In this document: one piece after another, positions 12,301-24,730 of the stretch
How the letters are laid out: each line of letters opens with the position of its first letter
Position numbering within the stretch: the stretch's first letter is position 1
NCBI GenBank assembly: GCA_008360955.1
Contig: LUCM01005082.1
Coordinates: forward strand, 124,001-188,000
Source of the DNA: Fasciolopsis buskii
Taxonomy: Eukaryota > Platyhelminthes > Trematoda > Plagiorchiida > Fasciolidae
Direction: 5' to 3'
Length of the DNA stretch: 64,000 nt
Translations under genes and position numbers: made by a program
The notes under the pieces: model-generated
Seen by the model: only the letters and a program-made list of their open reading frames with translations
Told to the model about the DNA's origin: nothing
Database searches by the model: none

Positions 12301-15300
12301 GTGTGCACACATGAAAATAATAAGCTCGAAACTCCCGAATTAAAACGAATGGCAGGGGTAACAGAGTCAAAGTCTTGTCGATCGCGGTTCATGCGTTAGT
12401 GCGCGTAATGAGTTCAGCTGACCAGTGGAGGGCGAGAGAGAAAGTAATAGTCAGCACAAATAAGAACGTGACCACGCCCGTTAATGGTGTGGTTGTGTAG
12501 GCGTGCGTTGATTGCGCAAGTAACACGATCGATATGCCGTGAAACGTGTGACCTCAGAGAACAGACACGATATAAGTGTCAGTAAACAGGAGTGGGTGAG
12601 ATCACATGCATTGGAAATTCGTTTGCCGTTGAGGCGATTGACGTGTGAATGTCGACAACCAAAACAAAAACAGACGTCGACTGGCCATATGCGGCTCAGT
12701 TAAAGAGTAAATTACAAGAGGAAAAGACAATAAATAGTCATTCTGAAGTACAAAATCAACAATGAATGGCTAAAACGATCTTGTTCACCACAGAAGCCAG
12801 GGCTATCTACCTATAGCTGCTAAAGAGGCATCCCGAAATTGTCTACTCAAATGCTGAGCAGTAGACAGCCTTGCATGCGCAAAAGCGCGCAGTTGGGCAT
12901 GTAACGAACCGAACAGCAGTTTCGAGTTATCTGATTTTGACGTCTTATTCCTTATTCTACCCCTTTCTAAATGTGGCTGAGGTGATTTGAGAATAAAATC
13001 AGCTGACTTCTGCGTTCGCCTGAGTTTCGATTGCTCATAAAATTACATAAGGTAAAGAATCTGCAAATTTAAAATTAAAGCAATGAAATCCTGGGAAAAT
13101 TATTCTCCGATACACTTATCCAGAGAGTGAACGAACCAATTTTATCAGGAGAGCATTTAGTTCACAGTGAACGTAGAAACAGCGCTTTATTTTCGTTGAT
13201 AACTTAAGACTGGAGTTGCCAGAACTTCAAATCCAGTGGAACGACCAAAACGTTGTCTTTTGGGGTTAATCGGTTGTACTTTCCGGCAGCATTCTAGTGG
13301 CCGTGGTAACTTCTCCACTTTAATAATTATTACAGCAGACAACAAGTACGACGACGAAATCTTACATGAATTCAGTCTTCATTTCGCTTGGATTTTCCTT
13401 TGTTCTACAAAAGGCAGTTTTCCGAACTTTGCCCATTTAATTCCGTGCTGCGTTTTTAATCAGATAGTTTTTCTCTGACAAAAAAATTAAAGGACGATAA
13501 CCTTACCCACTCTGATTGGTTTTTGAGCATTTCGAGATTCGATCCTTGCTCAGGTTGCTAACTGGTTTCCTGAATTCTTAAAAATTCCTGAGATATGTTT
13601 AAATGAATTTGGTTGATTTGCTTGCAAATTTCTGGTTGTTCTCATTGAGGTAGATGCTGAATACCGAGGATATCACTATGCTGGTCGGTAAAAGCACTAA
13701 TTCTAAAGGTGTGGAATTCACGAGTTTATAAAACCATCCAGAACTAAGAATCACGATCCGAACAGAATACGAAACTGGAGACAGCAATGTAAACTGTACG
13801 CAGCGGACTCCATATACACAAGCAGTTTTTAAACAACGGGGTTCAAAGTGCACTTGCAGTCACCACATGCCGCTCATGATCGGCGGTGTAAACCACAATA
13901 CACAAATAATCCTAGTATCTTACAGTACGTACGTGAGAATATTGCTAGCTAACACACCACATTTCACATCTGTGAGCGCTATCCGAATGAACCAGTTGAA
14001 CGATAGTCCTGAACGATTTTAGCATTATTTCCAAATAATATTAGAAATGGTGTAGTTTGTCACAACTTACAACTAACCGTTCACCACTGTACCACTGCAG
14101 GCCTGCATCAAATAATGAGAAATAAAACATTATTATGGATTCACAAAGTGGATTTGTTCGATGAATCTTTTTTCCGTGGTTGTGAACAGATCGGGTTACA
14201 ATAGGGTCAGATCATACCTGACTGACTCAGTTTCATGTTTACAATCATTGACCTTGTGCCTTCATACTCTTGTTCTGGTTGTCACCTCATAACATCTTCC
14301 ACTTAGAAGGTGAAAAACGAACGCTAAAAGGCAAAGATCAACTGTAAGACAGTAATCTGAACAGCTATACAAAAAATTAAAGATTTCGAATGCAAGAACC
14401 TTAATAATTTTGATGTTAAGCCATATCACCCGCAATCTTTGACCTTCATGTCAAAGGGTCTCGCGGACCCTCACCTGTCAATCTAACTGGACCCTGACGA
14501 GCAAGTCAGCCGGTTAAAGTTTTCAGATATTTTTTCCGTGTCATCAGCTGGCCACTTCAATCGATCTTTCAACTGCTACCTGCCTCAGACAATATCGTAA
14601 AACGAGGCCGACATTCTGCGGACATGCGCAAACAAGGTTTGCATATCTCTATTGTTTGTAACAAATCTTTAAAATTCATACCACTTTCTCTAACAAATCC
14701 AAACCTTTCTTTCGATTCGGTTGTGCTTGCCAACAAGCTGAATATGTCTGCTCATTCCTGGAAAATGTTTTCAAGTCATTTTCCCCGAGCCAACAGATTT
14801 CTAAATGCTTTACACTATAGTAGCTCTGTTGAACTGTCATGCCCATAAAATCTTCAAGCGTACTGCAACCCGATGAAAGTTTCAAACTCTTTCAAGACTA
14901 TTGCGAACTCGCCGTATTTGAAATGCGCCTTGATAACACGCGGTTGGAATTCGTTGATGAATGGTTCTAAGGTATCAGGTATACAACATGTCCCTATCAC
15001 GTGTTTACATGATTCTTTAAGTCTAATGTACAGATGAGCTAAGTCTTTCCTCGGATCGGTCAACGCTGGCAATAGCGTGGGTTCTCTATAGACTTTCCGT
15101 TTTTTTATTTTGTTGTGCGCGGCAACTCGCGATTCACTCCCGCTTAGGCAACTTGAGCGCGATTTTTGCGACCGACCTAGGATACTGTGTTACTGCGCGA
15201 CACAAACTTGCGGGCAGATTAGCACAACAAAGAACAAGTTCAGGCATCTCTAGAAGTAGCTCACACGTCCAATCAGAATCCACACAATGTAGCGGTGAGA

Positions 15301-16490
15301 TAAGGTAAAGTTGATCGTAACTGATAGGACAGTGACAAACCTAATTAGTTGGGTCATCAAAGTTCATCGCACCGATATCTCAATAAGTGCGATCACGGTC
15401 GAGTAGACTTCCCACGTTGTGGTCCCTGCAGTGTCACTCACACTGTAGTATCCAAAGACGAGTGAGAAAAACGATCACAATAATGACTACCAGCCGCTAA
15501 TCAAGACACGCATTGGCATTAAAATAAACATAAGAAACGATCGGATTAGGCGAGAATGAGAGTGGTAAACCATAGGCTGATTAGTGTTTATCGATATTGT
15601 TCAAGCACTAGGGAAGTGCACGACATACACAAAATGTTATTCTGAAAGATATGAAAGATATGATTCAGAAGTTGTACAACTTTTCTCTGGTGATCATTCT
15701 AACTGACTATTTGAATATCCTAATGATACATTACATTCCCCAGTCGAAATTCTTTTGTCGTTCTAAACAATAACAAAGCACATGCTGTTTCATATTTGTT
15801 TACGATTTTAAAATCATCGTAGTGACATCACTTGTGCAAACACCATAATAAAATCCACTTGATTTGCAAAGTGCATCAAAATTGTCACTGCATGACTTGT
15901 TCGGAAAATATGCAAACTCTTAATGGTAACGGTGATCAATGAAGGCAATCCAGTCAGCCGGATCCAAATCCGCTGAACGGTTGAGGTCACGACTAAGTGT
16001 CAACTTGCTGACTCAGTGGCTTTTGGACCCGTCCTTTCTAGAGATTCGCCTTCGCTATTTTTTTTCTATTCTGTTCACTTCAATTTCGATTCAGACCTCC
16101 GACAATATGACTCTCGACTAGCAAACAAAAATGTCTCTAATCATTGTTTTTGGGTAGAATTATTCGACTTCATAGGAGCTAGTTTATAGCTGTCGTCAGG
16201 ACATGCGTTAAACCTACAAGGTTCTTAATAGGAAACAGTCCAGATTAATAGTTGGTTGTAAGTAGTCATTCATCCGTTGTTGCTTGTTAGTTTGTAAAGG
16301 CTATCCGTACCCAGTCGAGACATGAATTCCAACGTCACAACCGAACAAGTTTATTACTATCATTCAGTTGTGTGAAGCGAACATAATCTACTGGGAAATT
16401 CGCGTGATAACAGATGCGAGCTGAGAAAAAAATCAAAATGAAATTGTCAAAGCCAGTAGAGTTGTGTTGAACAAATAGAAATAGAATCGG
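9373..16490. other. No recognisable gene
   Basis: 7.1 kb with scattered open frames of 60-120 codons, the longest being 9572-9943 (-), 12078-12392 (-) and 11370-11681 (+). None shows a domain I recognise. 12100-12560 is somewhat richer in G+C and CpG than its surroundings. TTGTTGTGC at 15110 and GCACAACAA at 15219 form a weak inverted pair around a GC-rich stretch. Confidence 0.5.
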
Positions 16491-16958
16491 TCACATATAA
16501 ATGTTTGTGTTATTTATTCCGGAACAACTGGACAATGACCAGTCCGCGTAGTCCAATTCACTCATACTTCGTGAATCCACACAAGATGCCGAAGGTTTAT
16601 TACGTTTCCCAATATAATTTGCAGAAATATCTGAGCTTATCCGTCTGTCGGATGGTTTTGCGTCATCCGTCAGACGATCGGGTTCCTTCACGCAATCTAC
16701 GCATCTTCGTTTTGTTGGTGGTGTGTAAATCGAGTCGAACTGGTTGTGATTCGTTGTCTTTACCGTATATTTGGTGGGTATAAAATCTCCTTTGGCATTT
16801 TCACATCCTACTTTCTGCTCAGTATTATCTCGCGGTGTATTTTGATTGGAATTGTTGGAATACTGTAGATTCGAGTATTCACTTATGGTCCAAGGATATT
16901 TTTTGAATAAGTGACAACGGGCAGAGTAGGGCATTGTGAACGTCCTGAACAAAGTCAT
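16491..16958 (-). CDS. Unidentified 155-codon open frame (possible exon)
   Basis: The longest open frame outside the acyltransferase exon and the microsatellite. The translation is polar and low in hydrophobic residues, rich in Ser, Asn, Asp, Lys and Arg, with a basic TKRRCVDCVKEPDRL stretch and an acidic/serine-rich end (SMSELDYADWSLSS). It has no signal peptide, membrane segment or recognised domain. Such composition fits a disordered region or last exon, but also chance. No SINE or retroelement match was noticed. The start at the first Met is nominal. Confidence 0.2.
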   Translation of the reverse strand: MTLFRTFTMPYSARCHLFKKYPWTISEYSNLQYSNNSNQNTPRDNTEQKVGCENAKGDFIPTKYTVKTTNHNQFDSIYTPPTKRRCVDCVKEPDRLTDDAKPSDRRISSDISANYIGKRNKPSASCVDSRSMSELDYADWSLSSCSGINNTNIYM

Positions 16959-17730
16959 CGTGAAGCTAAATTCCGTTCCGAGTCGGTTGATAATAAATTC
17001 AAAATGACGTCAATCGATCGCACTAGCACAATCGATGGGGACGGATGACTTATGTCACCCGACTTTCCAACAAACTGACGCGACATCTGCATAGTCGATT
17101 ACAGATATTTGTCGCACTGGGGCCTTGGCTTCTCCACATGTTTATTACTTTCTGCAATATGGCTACTGCTCCCCATTTGAGTAGGCGAAGGTAAACTGTG
17201 GTTACTCAGTGATTGGTCTAATTCACTGGAAATTTATCTTCGGGACAGTAAACAGGGAGCAGTAAACAGAGCTTAGTTTACAATAACTTCCTCTTCTGCA
17301 CAATACTGATAAATAGACGAGGAAGCGAAGAAAACAGTGTCGGATTACGCGAGGAACTAGACTGTTCGATAGAAAATTAATCAAAACATTTGCAAAGGGA
17401 ACAATTTCACAGAGAGGGCATTTGAAAAGGATGTAGAAGGGAAAAGGTCAGTAATGAGTGCACACGATCAGTCACTTTCCTATCCGAAACAAATAGTCGC
17501 GACAAGTGATCGTACTACATTTGTGAAGAAATGCCAACAAGAATCCCTGGTAAGATGACAACCTTGAGGAATTATTTTAGGAACGATTGGATTAGTCAGA
17601 TAAAATTATTGGTAGGGAAAAGATTTGTGGTGTTACATGCACAACCTGAATACAGGTGAACGTATTGTATTAATTGTTTTGTGATCTAAGGTTTTCACAG
17701 TTTACATAATTAAATATAAAAGGACGAAGA
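16959..17730. other. No recognisable feature
   Basis: About 770 bp between the open frame above and the PLE fragment. I see no domain, repeat or splice-bounded coding segment. Confidence 0.5.
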
Positions 17731-18140
17731 GTGTTTTCTTTAGACGTCGCCGCCCTTTTTACCAACGTTTTGATCATGGAAACAATTGAATACCTCTATG
17801 ACTACATCAAGTCACCCGATAGTAGATTTGAAACAGATACTGTTCTTTTGTACATACAAAGTTCATTTTAAATCTAGCAATCAAATTTATCGCTAAAAGG
17901 ATGGCATAGCAATGGGGTCCCCAGTCGGCCCATTACTAACCGATATTTTCATTTTTAAGCTGGAACGTGGGCCATTCGAATCGTCAATACAGACCCTCTA
18001 TTTATACAAACGTTAGGTGAATGACATCTTCTGTGTACTCAACCAACTGCTGATTAAGTTCAACTGGACCCACGCAAGTGTGAAATTCACAATGGAAATG
18101 GAATTGAATGATGAAATAGCTTTCCCAAAATCACAAATCT
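17731..18140 (+). mobile_element. Penelope-like element RT fragment (palm)
   Basis: The plus frame from 17731 reads VFSLDVAALFTNV, the PLE motif that opens the palm. After a stop and frameshift near 17870 it continues DGIAMGSPVGPLLTDIF, then a KLERGPFESS block, KR-stop-VNDIFCVLNQ at the catalytic box, and VKFTMEMELNDEIAFP. The order is that of Penelope/Athena-type reverse transcriptases. The catalytic Y-V-D-D is replaced by stop-V-N-D, so the copy is inactive. There is no GIY-YIG domain here, and sequence downstream of 18140 diverges. Confidence 0.88.
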
Positions 18141-18420
18141 CTTCCTCATCCATATTTTCGTCTGACTAATCCAATTCCTTCTAAGAAATTCTTGAAGAAT
18201 TACTTTTGGGAACAGATGGACGGATTGAGTAATCTGAGGGTCATAGCTTTTGATTTTGCCACACGTTGTGTGCGAAGAGTTATTGATAGATTTTCCGTAT
18301 CCCGCAGCTCACTTTGAGGGTTTTTCCATCCACCTGGTGACCTGGGTCTAGCCAGAGTGCAGTAAATTTCACTGCTTCTTCCCCTTAAATCATCCAATCC
18401 AGAACGGTACGTCTATAATT

Positions 18421-18590
18421 CTCTTATCTTTTACATCCTTTACTAATGAAATAATAACGTACACCATCCTTCAGGGACGGCGCCGCGGCCAGCAGAGGGC
18501 TGCCAAGTGCAGAAGTTGACCGACGATGGGAGGATCCGAACCCGCAACCTTCGTGTCCAGACGACACGACCTTATCCCCTTGGCCACCGT
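18421..18590 (-). mobile_element. tRNA-derived SINE (family T), copy 1
   Basis: On the minus strand it starts with a tRNA-like head: box A-like TGGCCAAGGGGATAAGGTCG, then box B-like GGTTCGGATCC (18532-18542 on plus). A family-specific body follows (GTCAACTTCTGCACTTGGC, CCCTCTGCTGGCC, CGGCGCCGTCCCTG) and then a tail resembling GTTATTTCATTAGTAAAGGA. Head, body and tail order is shared by about ten copies in the window. The head can serve as an internal RNA polymerase III promoter. Confidence 0.88.
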
Positions 18591-19661
18591 TGATTGAGAG
18601 AGTGCGTTTTCAAGACTCGTTCTTTGTGAATAAGCTTCTATCATCCTAAGCGTAGGGATAAACAGTAAGAAGTTAAGGTTTGTGTATTTGTCTTTGCTGA
18701 AACCTGCTTGATGATGTCATTAACGCAGAAGCTGTAGGGGTGTGGGCTACTTTTAGAGACCGCCCCGTCGAAGTGGAAAACTTTTCAAGCGCATCCCAAA
18801 CATAACCTGCAAACAACCAATTAGAAATCTATGAGAAAACAGAGGTATCGTCATTGCTCAACCGGGAAAAAGACTAATTTTAATACTTCTTGATCGTGGT
18901 GATTGCATTAGGAAAATGAACGTGATTTTACAGGCTTTATTATTTTGACAAAGATCGTAGAAAAAAAAGAAAACTGCTTTGTTGAAGACATGGAAAGATC
19001 AGAACCTTACCTCGTAAGTAACACGAGCGAGCACCTCCCTTAGGACGATAAGATTTCACTTTATGTGTGGTTCATTATATGCGCAAACTGGGTGTCTAAT
19101 TCTTTTCTCAAATAGCTCGTTGGTTGGTCCACTAACTGGAATTATTTCCTAAATGATTCTTGACATTCAGTTTGAAAGATATCTCGTATAAGTCGATCTC
19201 ATACCACGTCGACATACACAAGGCATTCGGAAAACGGCTTTTCTAAGTGCATTTTCTTAAATGTAGACTTGCATATACCGGAAACTATTGCTGACCGTAT
19301 TCATCTTTTACTTACTGAGCTATCCCTATGTCGTTCACGTTTCCCGTTAGTTTGACACCTAGATTAATTCCTTCGCTAATGTCAAGGTTTGCCGCAATTT
19401 CACCATTATACATTTCACAAGAAATACTGGTTACTTTATATGTGCTTCTGAGTTGACGGTGTAGGGGTTTTTTGAAATTGCAGGTGTCTCTCGCGCAGAA
19501 CGAACATGTTTGCAAGAGCTAACCGTGAGATGCACTAAATGACGGGGAAATATATCGACAAACGAACGGGATCGCTTTGGGATTAGTTCTGAAGTCTCTA
19601 CTAGCGTGTATATTTGTTGTTAAATCAAACCACGACTGTTCTTCGAAACATCGCCATACTG
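18591..19661. other. No recognisable gene
   Basis: About 1 kb between two PLE fragments. No reverse-transcriptase motif, SINE head or domain was identified. Confidence 0.5.
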
Positions 19662-20170
19662 TTTCTATGTCAGCGATATTATCCTACTGAACAATAACAA
19701 TAACCAGATAAACCTAATTCTGGAAGAATTTTACACCAGGTACATGGGGCTGTTATTTGAGGATTCATTCGACCTCCCTGATATCAATTTTAACTGTGCA
19801 ATTTATCGCGAACGGACTTGGACTGGTCTGTGCATCCAATTTCGTAGTTCCCTACAGTTAGGATGTGAACAAAACATTATCCGGTCTCTTGATGCTTGTG
19901 TCAGTAACATTAGCTCGGATGAAAGCCGTCCTTCGCGAATGCAGTTCGTCAAATGAATGCTTCCAGCAAACGGTTACCTAGAAAGGTTCTTCTAGATTAA
20001 TCTACCGGAGGAGATCAATGTATCTCCATTGTGGACAGATGTGAGAAAAAGTATATATATACGCTATTTCCTTTTGAAGGAAAATTTATCGTCAAGAGGC
20101 TCAAAATATATGATTTTCTAAACATTTCCCTTCGCCAAATTATATACAATTCACTATGCGGTCCATTTGG
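19662..20170 (+). mobile_element. Penelope-like element RT fragment (catalytic box to thumb)
   Basis: Starts at FYVSDIILLN, a degraded Y-V-D-D box (third residue S). It runs through NLILEEFYTRYMGLLFEDS, CAIYRERTWTGLCIQFRSS (the PLE YRKPTWTG block), a CEQNIIRSLDACVSNISSDE helix and, after frameshifts, NGYLERFF and FPFEGKFIVKRLKIYDF (the LPF-G block before the linker to the endonuclease). It carries its own catalytic box, so it is a second copy, not the continuation of 17731-18140. Several stops show it is dead. Confidence 0.82.
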
Positions 20171-21034
20171 TCCATTAGCGTCAGAACTAAATTGGTTGTC
20201 TCTAGGTTTCTTGTGATTATTTATTCTTTCATCTGCTCCCCTTTGGCAAATTATCTAGACCATAAACAATCAGGCAACTATCTAAAAATTAAATCAAACT
20301 GATCTATACGATACCACAGAATCTATCAATAGCTCTTTCTTACACAACGTGCGGGACCATCAGATTGCCCAACCCATCCGTCTGTTTCCCAAAAAATAGT
20401 TCTTCAAAATTACCATCCTATCACGTTTTCGAGTTGGCATCCGTTCACAAATGGGATACGATCGCTTGTCGTGACTGTTTGCTTCGTGGTAGAAAATGAC
20501 TAATCTTGTCCACCCATCAAAAACTTTAATCTTTTTCCCTTGCACATTCGTTTTTCAAAAGCCATTTCTGTGTTATTGTTCTTTTTGCAAACATTTCAAT
20601 TACCTGTCTGTCAACCAACCTAATTCTTTGAATGGTCTAGCATCATTCCTTTCTTCGGCTTCTCTACCCTTCAGAATGATTTCTTCAAAGATGGAATTTG
20701 TCACAAGATGACTTTGTTTTGTCGTTGATTTTGTGCTTCGGTCTATGCTTGCTTGGCATCACATGATCGGTGTTCGGAAAAGCAAAGTTCACTGTTGGTG
20801 ACGATTTAAACAGCTACGCGAAAACGCACTTTGATATGTGAATTTTGTAAATCCACATGAAAAAATTGCGTTTTTTGATTAAGTGAATATTAACCTCGAA
20901 ATCGTAACACTTCCTTTTTCTTTGCTTGAAGTGCTTTTTCCACCAATGTGTTAGTTTTATGAGCTATTGGTTGGCTTAAAATACTCGCATCTTCAGGTTT
21001 GCATACAAGACAAAGGGTTGTTCTGGCTACGCTC
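20171..21034. other. No recognisable gene
   Basis: 860 bp, partly A/T-rich. It may include decayed PLE sequence just after 20170, but no GIY-YIG motif could be read. Confidence 0.45.
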
Positions 21035-21200
21035 CATGGTGACCAAGTGGATAAGGCCGTGACGTTTGAAGATGAAGGTCGCGGGTTCGAATCTTCCTAC
21101 TTTCCCATTTGGCAGCCTTCAGTTGATCGCGGCACCCTTCCTGAAATATGATGTGCATTGTTATTTAATTAATAAAGGAAGTAAAAGAAAAAAGAAAAGG
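21035..21200 (+). mobile_element. tRNA-derived SINE (family T), copy 2
   Basis: Head TGGTGACCAAGTGGATAAGG (box A), then GATGAAGGTCGCGGGTTCGA ATC (box B at about 21083-21093), body CATTTGGCAGCC..CAGTTGATCGCGGCACCCTTCC, and tail TTATTTAATTAATAAAGGA followed by an A-rich AAAAGAAAAAAGAAAAGG end. One of the best copies for defining the 3' tail. Confidence 0.9.
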
Positions 21201-22246
21201 ACCAGGCTTCCAGTGAACCCGAAAATGGGAAGAAAGCACATTGTATCAGGAGGACACAGAAGAACGGGTTAGTTGCAAAAATAAGATGACGAGCGAATTT
21301 GTTCTGACTTTGAAAACTCTTGACAGACTTCAGACAGCGACTTCAGATCGGAGGTTGACACTTTGTCAACCAGTACCGAGTGCAGGACGAAAGATAGGTA
21401 TACGTATATTGTTAGTGTCTGTAGTCAAGGCTCGATGGAGCTCACCCCGTTCGATACCCGGGAAAGAAGAAAAAGGTTGTGATGTCTAAAAACCCCAAAT
21501 ACTTCATTATCACCAAAAAAATTGATGATGTCGTAGAAGAATGTAAATACATAGATCACAAGGTACCATTGTGACAGTATAGACCTGACGCTGAGTAGGC
21601 AATATTCTGCCTCAGTTGGGATGATGGTCTCCAAGGGCTCAGTTCCCTAGCCTTCCTGATCGTAACAGGAGCATTAGCAAACTAAATTTTCACCAGGTCT
21701 ATTACGTAGATTTGTTCAGCACAATTAATTCCATATAAAAGGGAAAACCAGTGCACCTTTATCGTGTTTTATGTACTGTAAGACTGATAAATCAGTGCAT
21801 GCATTCCGTACGTAAACGCATGGTTAGCTTGTCTAATTGCTGGGTTTGTAAAGTCCCAACCCGACGCATGCAAACAATCCTGGTCAGGCAAGTAAAACAG
21901 TGAAATTACAAGAATGTCGACATCCCAAAATCTCGGATTAGAGTGGTCGAATGAATGTAAATGAGCTCCGTACAATATTGATCATCTGAGAGTCTCGATT
22001 CTATTATATGAGTACGTTGGTAGATTGGCTTCGAAGGGCCAATCATGGGTAGAGTAAAATTACAATCGATATTTCAGTGTATCTTCCGTTACAGCAATAT
22101 GGACCTTACTCTTTTGAACCTAAAGTGCCCCGTGGCGTGCAAGTAAGCCGGCTAATCTTACTACATCTTATTGGGTTTGTTTCTTCATCAGACCAATAAA
22201 CCACATTAACTATTTGTTTCACTTTCAATGAATGCACCCTGCCTTA

Positions 22247-22400
22247 CTGGCAGTGTTCGAGCGGATATGACTGTGGCTTTGGGGTTCGAATCCTTCCGCG
22301 GTCCATCAACTTCACGTAGCAACCATCTGTCGATTGTGGTCCCCTTTCTGAGAAATTTTTATTAATTATTATGTTATCAGTGAAGTAATCAAAAGCTAGA
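22247..22400 (+). mobile_element. tRNA-derived SINE (family T), diverged copy 3
   Basis: CAGTGTTCGAGCGGATATGA stands in for box A and GGGTTCGAATCCTTCC for box B, with CATCTGTCGATTGTGGTCCC in the body and an A/T-rich tail with a final ATAAAGG. The head spacing is shorter than in the other copies, so this is an older or deleted copy. Confidence 0.75.
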
Positions 22401-23699
22401 AGATAGCAAATAAAGGTAAAAATTTAACGGCATTTTGTCGGATGATACAAACTGTATTAGATGTAGGCAAGCATTACTCTGAGGAGAATCATACCTCGAT
22501 GGCGCCGTTGTTTTTAATCCGATTGCTAGGATCCGTGTTATTCCTTCAAGTCAACCATCAAAGAAGTGGTTTAATAGACCGCCGTGGAAAAAATCTAGAC
22601 AATATTCATAGAAATTATTTAGAATAATAAATTTCCGATGGCACCATCTAAAACAGCCGGTAGCCTACAGTGTGTCTAGTTAATTAGAGTAGCGTGAAAC
22701 TAACGAGCCTTGATGCTAGCATGACGTAAATGCGGGACAAATACAAGTCTGAAATTGCAAAAAAAATCAACGAATATTTTGATTTTAAACAAATGAACTA
22801 AGTGATAGAATAAACTTTAAAAGATAGAAGTTATCCTCTAGAATTCCGTACCAACCATCAGACTACCGGAATTCAAGTTAGTCGAGCATAGCACCGAGAA
22901 TGAACTAGTCAACTTATAACGGTTATGTCACAGGGATTTAGTCACAATGTCTGAAACGAACAAACAAAAACACGGAAATGCTGTACAGATGTTTCATTCT
23001 TGTCGAAAATCATCAGTCGCAGTACACATGTAAACAGATCCGAAAAGCAATTCGGACCACCTATTTATATTTCCTTCCTCGCCTACCATCCACCTATTAC
23101 TAACTGCTTTCTCTGGAACACATCTCAATTTTTGTTTTATTGCATCCATTTGTCTCTACCGTTGACACAATCTGGACTCTGGCCTTCTGCCACGAGCATG
23201 GGTTTGCCTTTGGTTGAGTCTGTTTGATGCCTTTTGTTGTTCACGTGATTTGCTGTCACAGGTCGGGGTACGAGGTCCGAAAGGGACACTGTTGAGGTTT
23301 GATTATTGTGCATAACTAATTTGTTTCAAATAGTACCCTAGCATTTTGGATCCGCCTTTGTTTTGGTTTGCCCCCGTTTTGATCACTACACTTTGTACGA
23401 ACGTTCACTCGAGGAGATTGCAACACATCCCCACCGAATTCGAACTGGAAAGCAAACCGTGGGCAAGTGATTTGGAATTGAACGCCTTGGCTGTTAGACC
23501 AGCAGAGGAAACTCCCATCGTTTTGGTGAACTTTACACATGAGTGGGTGGCCTAAAGCCTTCGGGTGAGCGTTGATATCACACGGGAATAATGATGTGTA
23601 ACATGATCCCGTACTAGCTATTGGCCCGAAAGCAACCCAGAATATAGTAGGGGTGTCAAGGGATAGCACTTTAAAAAGGACTGTTCCTGAGTTTGAGAC
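22401..23699. other. No recognisable gene
   Basis: 1.3 kb. Overlapping open frames on both strands at 23316-23669 show no recognisable domain. Confidence 0.5.
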
Positions 23700-23710
23700 T
23701 TGTCTATTTG

Positions 23711-23945
23711 GTTATCGGTGGTTGCGCGATGGTGGACTATACTAGACAAATCACATTCAATACACAAGCGCGGATGCAATCCAGTCGTATCAGATAGCGA
23801 GCGGGTACAAAAAGCAAGGCCAGATCGAGATCAGGTTACCGCGTTGACTACCAGCTGCCAGCCGACACGGAAACTTGGTGTCAAAGCAACAATACGGATA
23901 TGCAAAGTGACAAGGTCACATTGTGAACTGTGACAACCAGACAGG
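23711..23945 (+). repeat. Family A interspersed repeat, copy 1
   Basis: About 235 bp sharing an ordered series of blocks with the reverse strand of 57770-58023: TTATCGG.GGTGG, CATTCAATACAC, TGGATGCAATC.GT, AGCGAGCG, AAAGCAAGGCCAGATCGA, TTGACTACCAGCT.CCA, and a terminal CA..GTCACATTGTGA.CTGTG block. No box A/B pair and no coding frame are evident. The family is not recognised. Confidence 0.75.
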
Positions 23946-24554
23946 ATGAGCGGTCCCGATTTGAAAGCGAAACGACGTGAATCAAACGAAGTGAAGTGCA
24001 TTAAACGAAATGGAATAGTAACGGAGCGGCCCGGAAAACCGATGAACTAGTTGACAGGCACACAGGTTCACATATCCAAGCCTATAACCTATAAACATGC
24101 GAAGTTTTCGTCTAATTAAAAGAGATTCTGCCTTTATTCAACTTGGTTGTTCTCGCCTGAGTTAGTGTTGGCAGACGAAATTTGTAATGTCTAGTTGCTG
24201 TTCCGAAGGTCCAATCTCTAGTCAGTCACTCCTGGATCTAGGCTGGTATCGCCCGTCCACTCTATCTCAAGAGAGAACGAAACATGTTGAATCAGGACAA
24301 GATTTCGTTTTATTAAGTGGTAAAATCGCATGTTTATAGGCTATTTTCCTTGCATATTTGTGCCTGCTTGATTGTCATTACTGCAAGGGTTGTGCTGATC
24401 AGATTCTCATTGGTCCACATCGCTTGATGCATTTCACCTGATCTAATTCTTAGCGTTTTCTTGTCGAATCCGGACTGCTTAGCCTGATTAGTTAGCACCA
24501 TTCACGATGTTACCTCCTCTTGCATATCAGCACTCATGCATTCCAGTCATGCCG

Positions 24555-24730
24555 CGATGTCAGCCGTCAGCTGGTTGCCAGTTGGATAACGAGGGTGTCG
24601 ATCTGGCCGTGCCGTCTGCAGTAGTCCGCTGTCTGACAAGATCGGATTGTGTCCACGCCTGTGCATTGCTCGCTTTTTGTCTATTACAGTCCGCAATCAC
24701 GCAATCACTGATGACCAATGAAACAGCTCC
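24555..24730 (-). repeat. Family A interspersed repeat, copy 2 (inverted relative to copy 1)
   Basis: The plus strand reads AGCTGGTTGCCAGTTGGATA, TGTCGATCTGGCCGTGCC, CCGCTGTCTGACAAGATCGG, TTGTGTCCACGCCTGTGCAT. This is the reverse complement of the middle of copy 1 and co-linear with copy 3. It lies about 600 bp from copy 1 in opposite orientation. It is truncated or too diverged at both ends to define. Confidence 0.65.

Noticed and set aside
15110..15227. TTGTTGTGC / GCACAACAA inverted pair around a GC-rich stretch as a transposon end
   Set aside because: Arms are only 9 bp, with no target-site duplication and no second copy.
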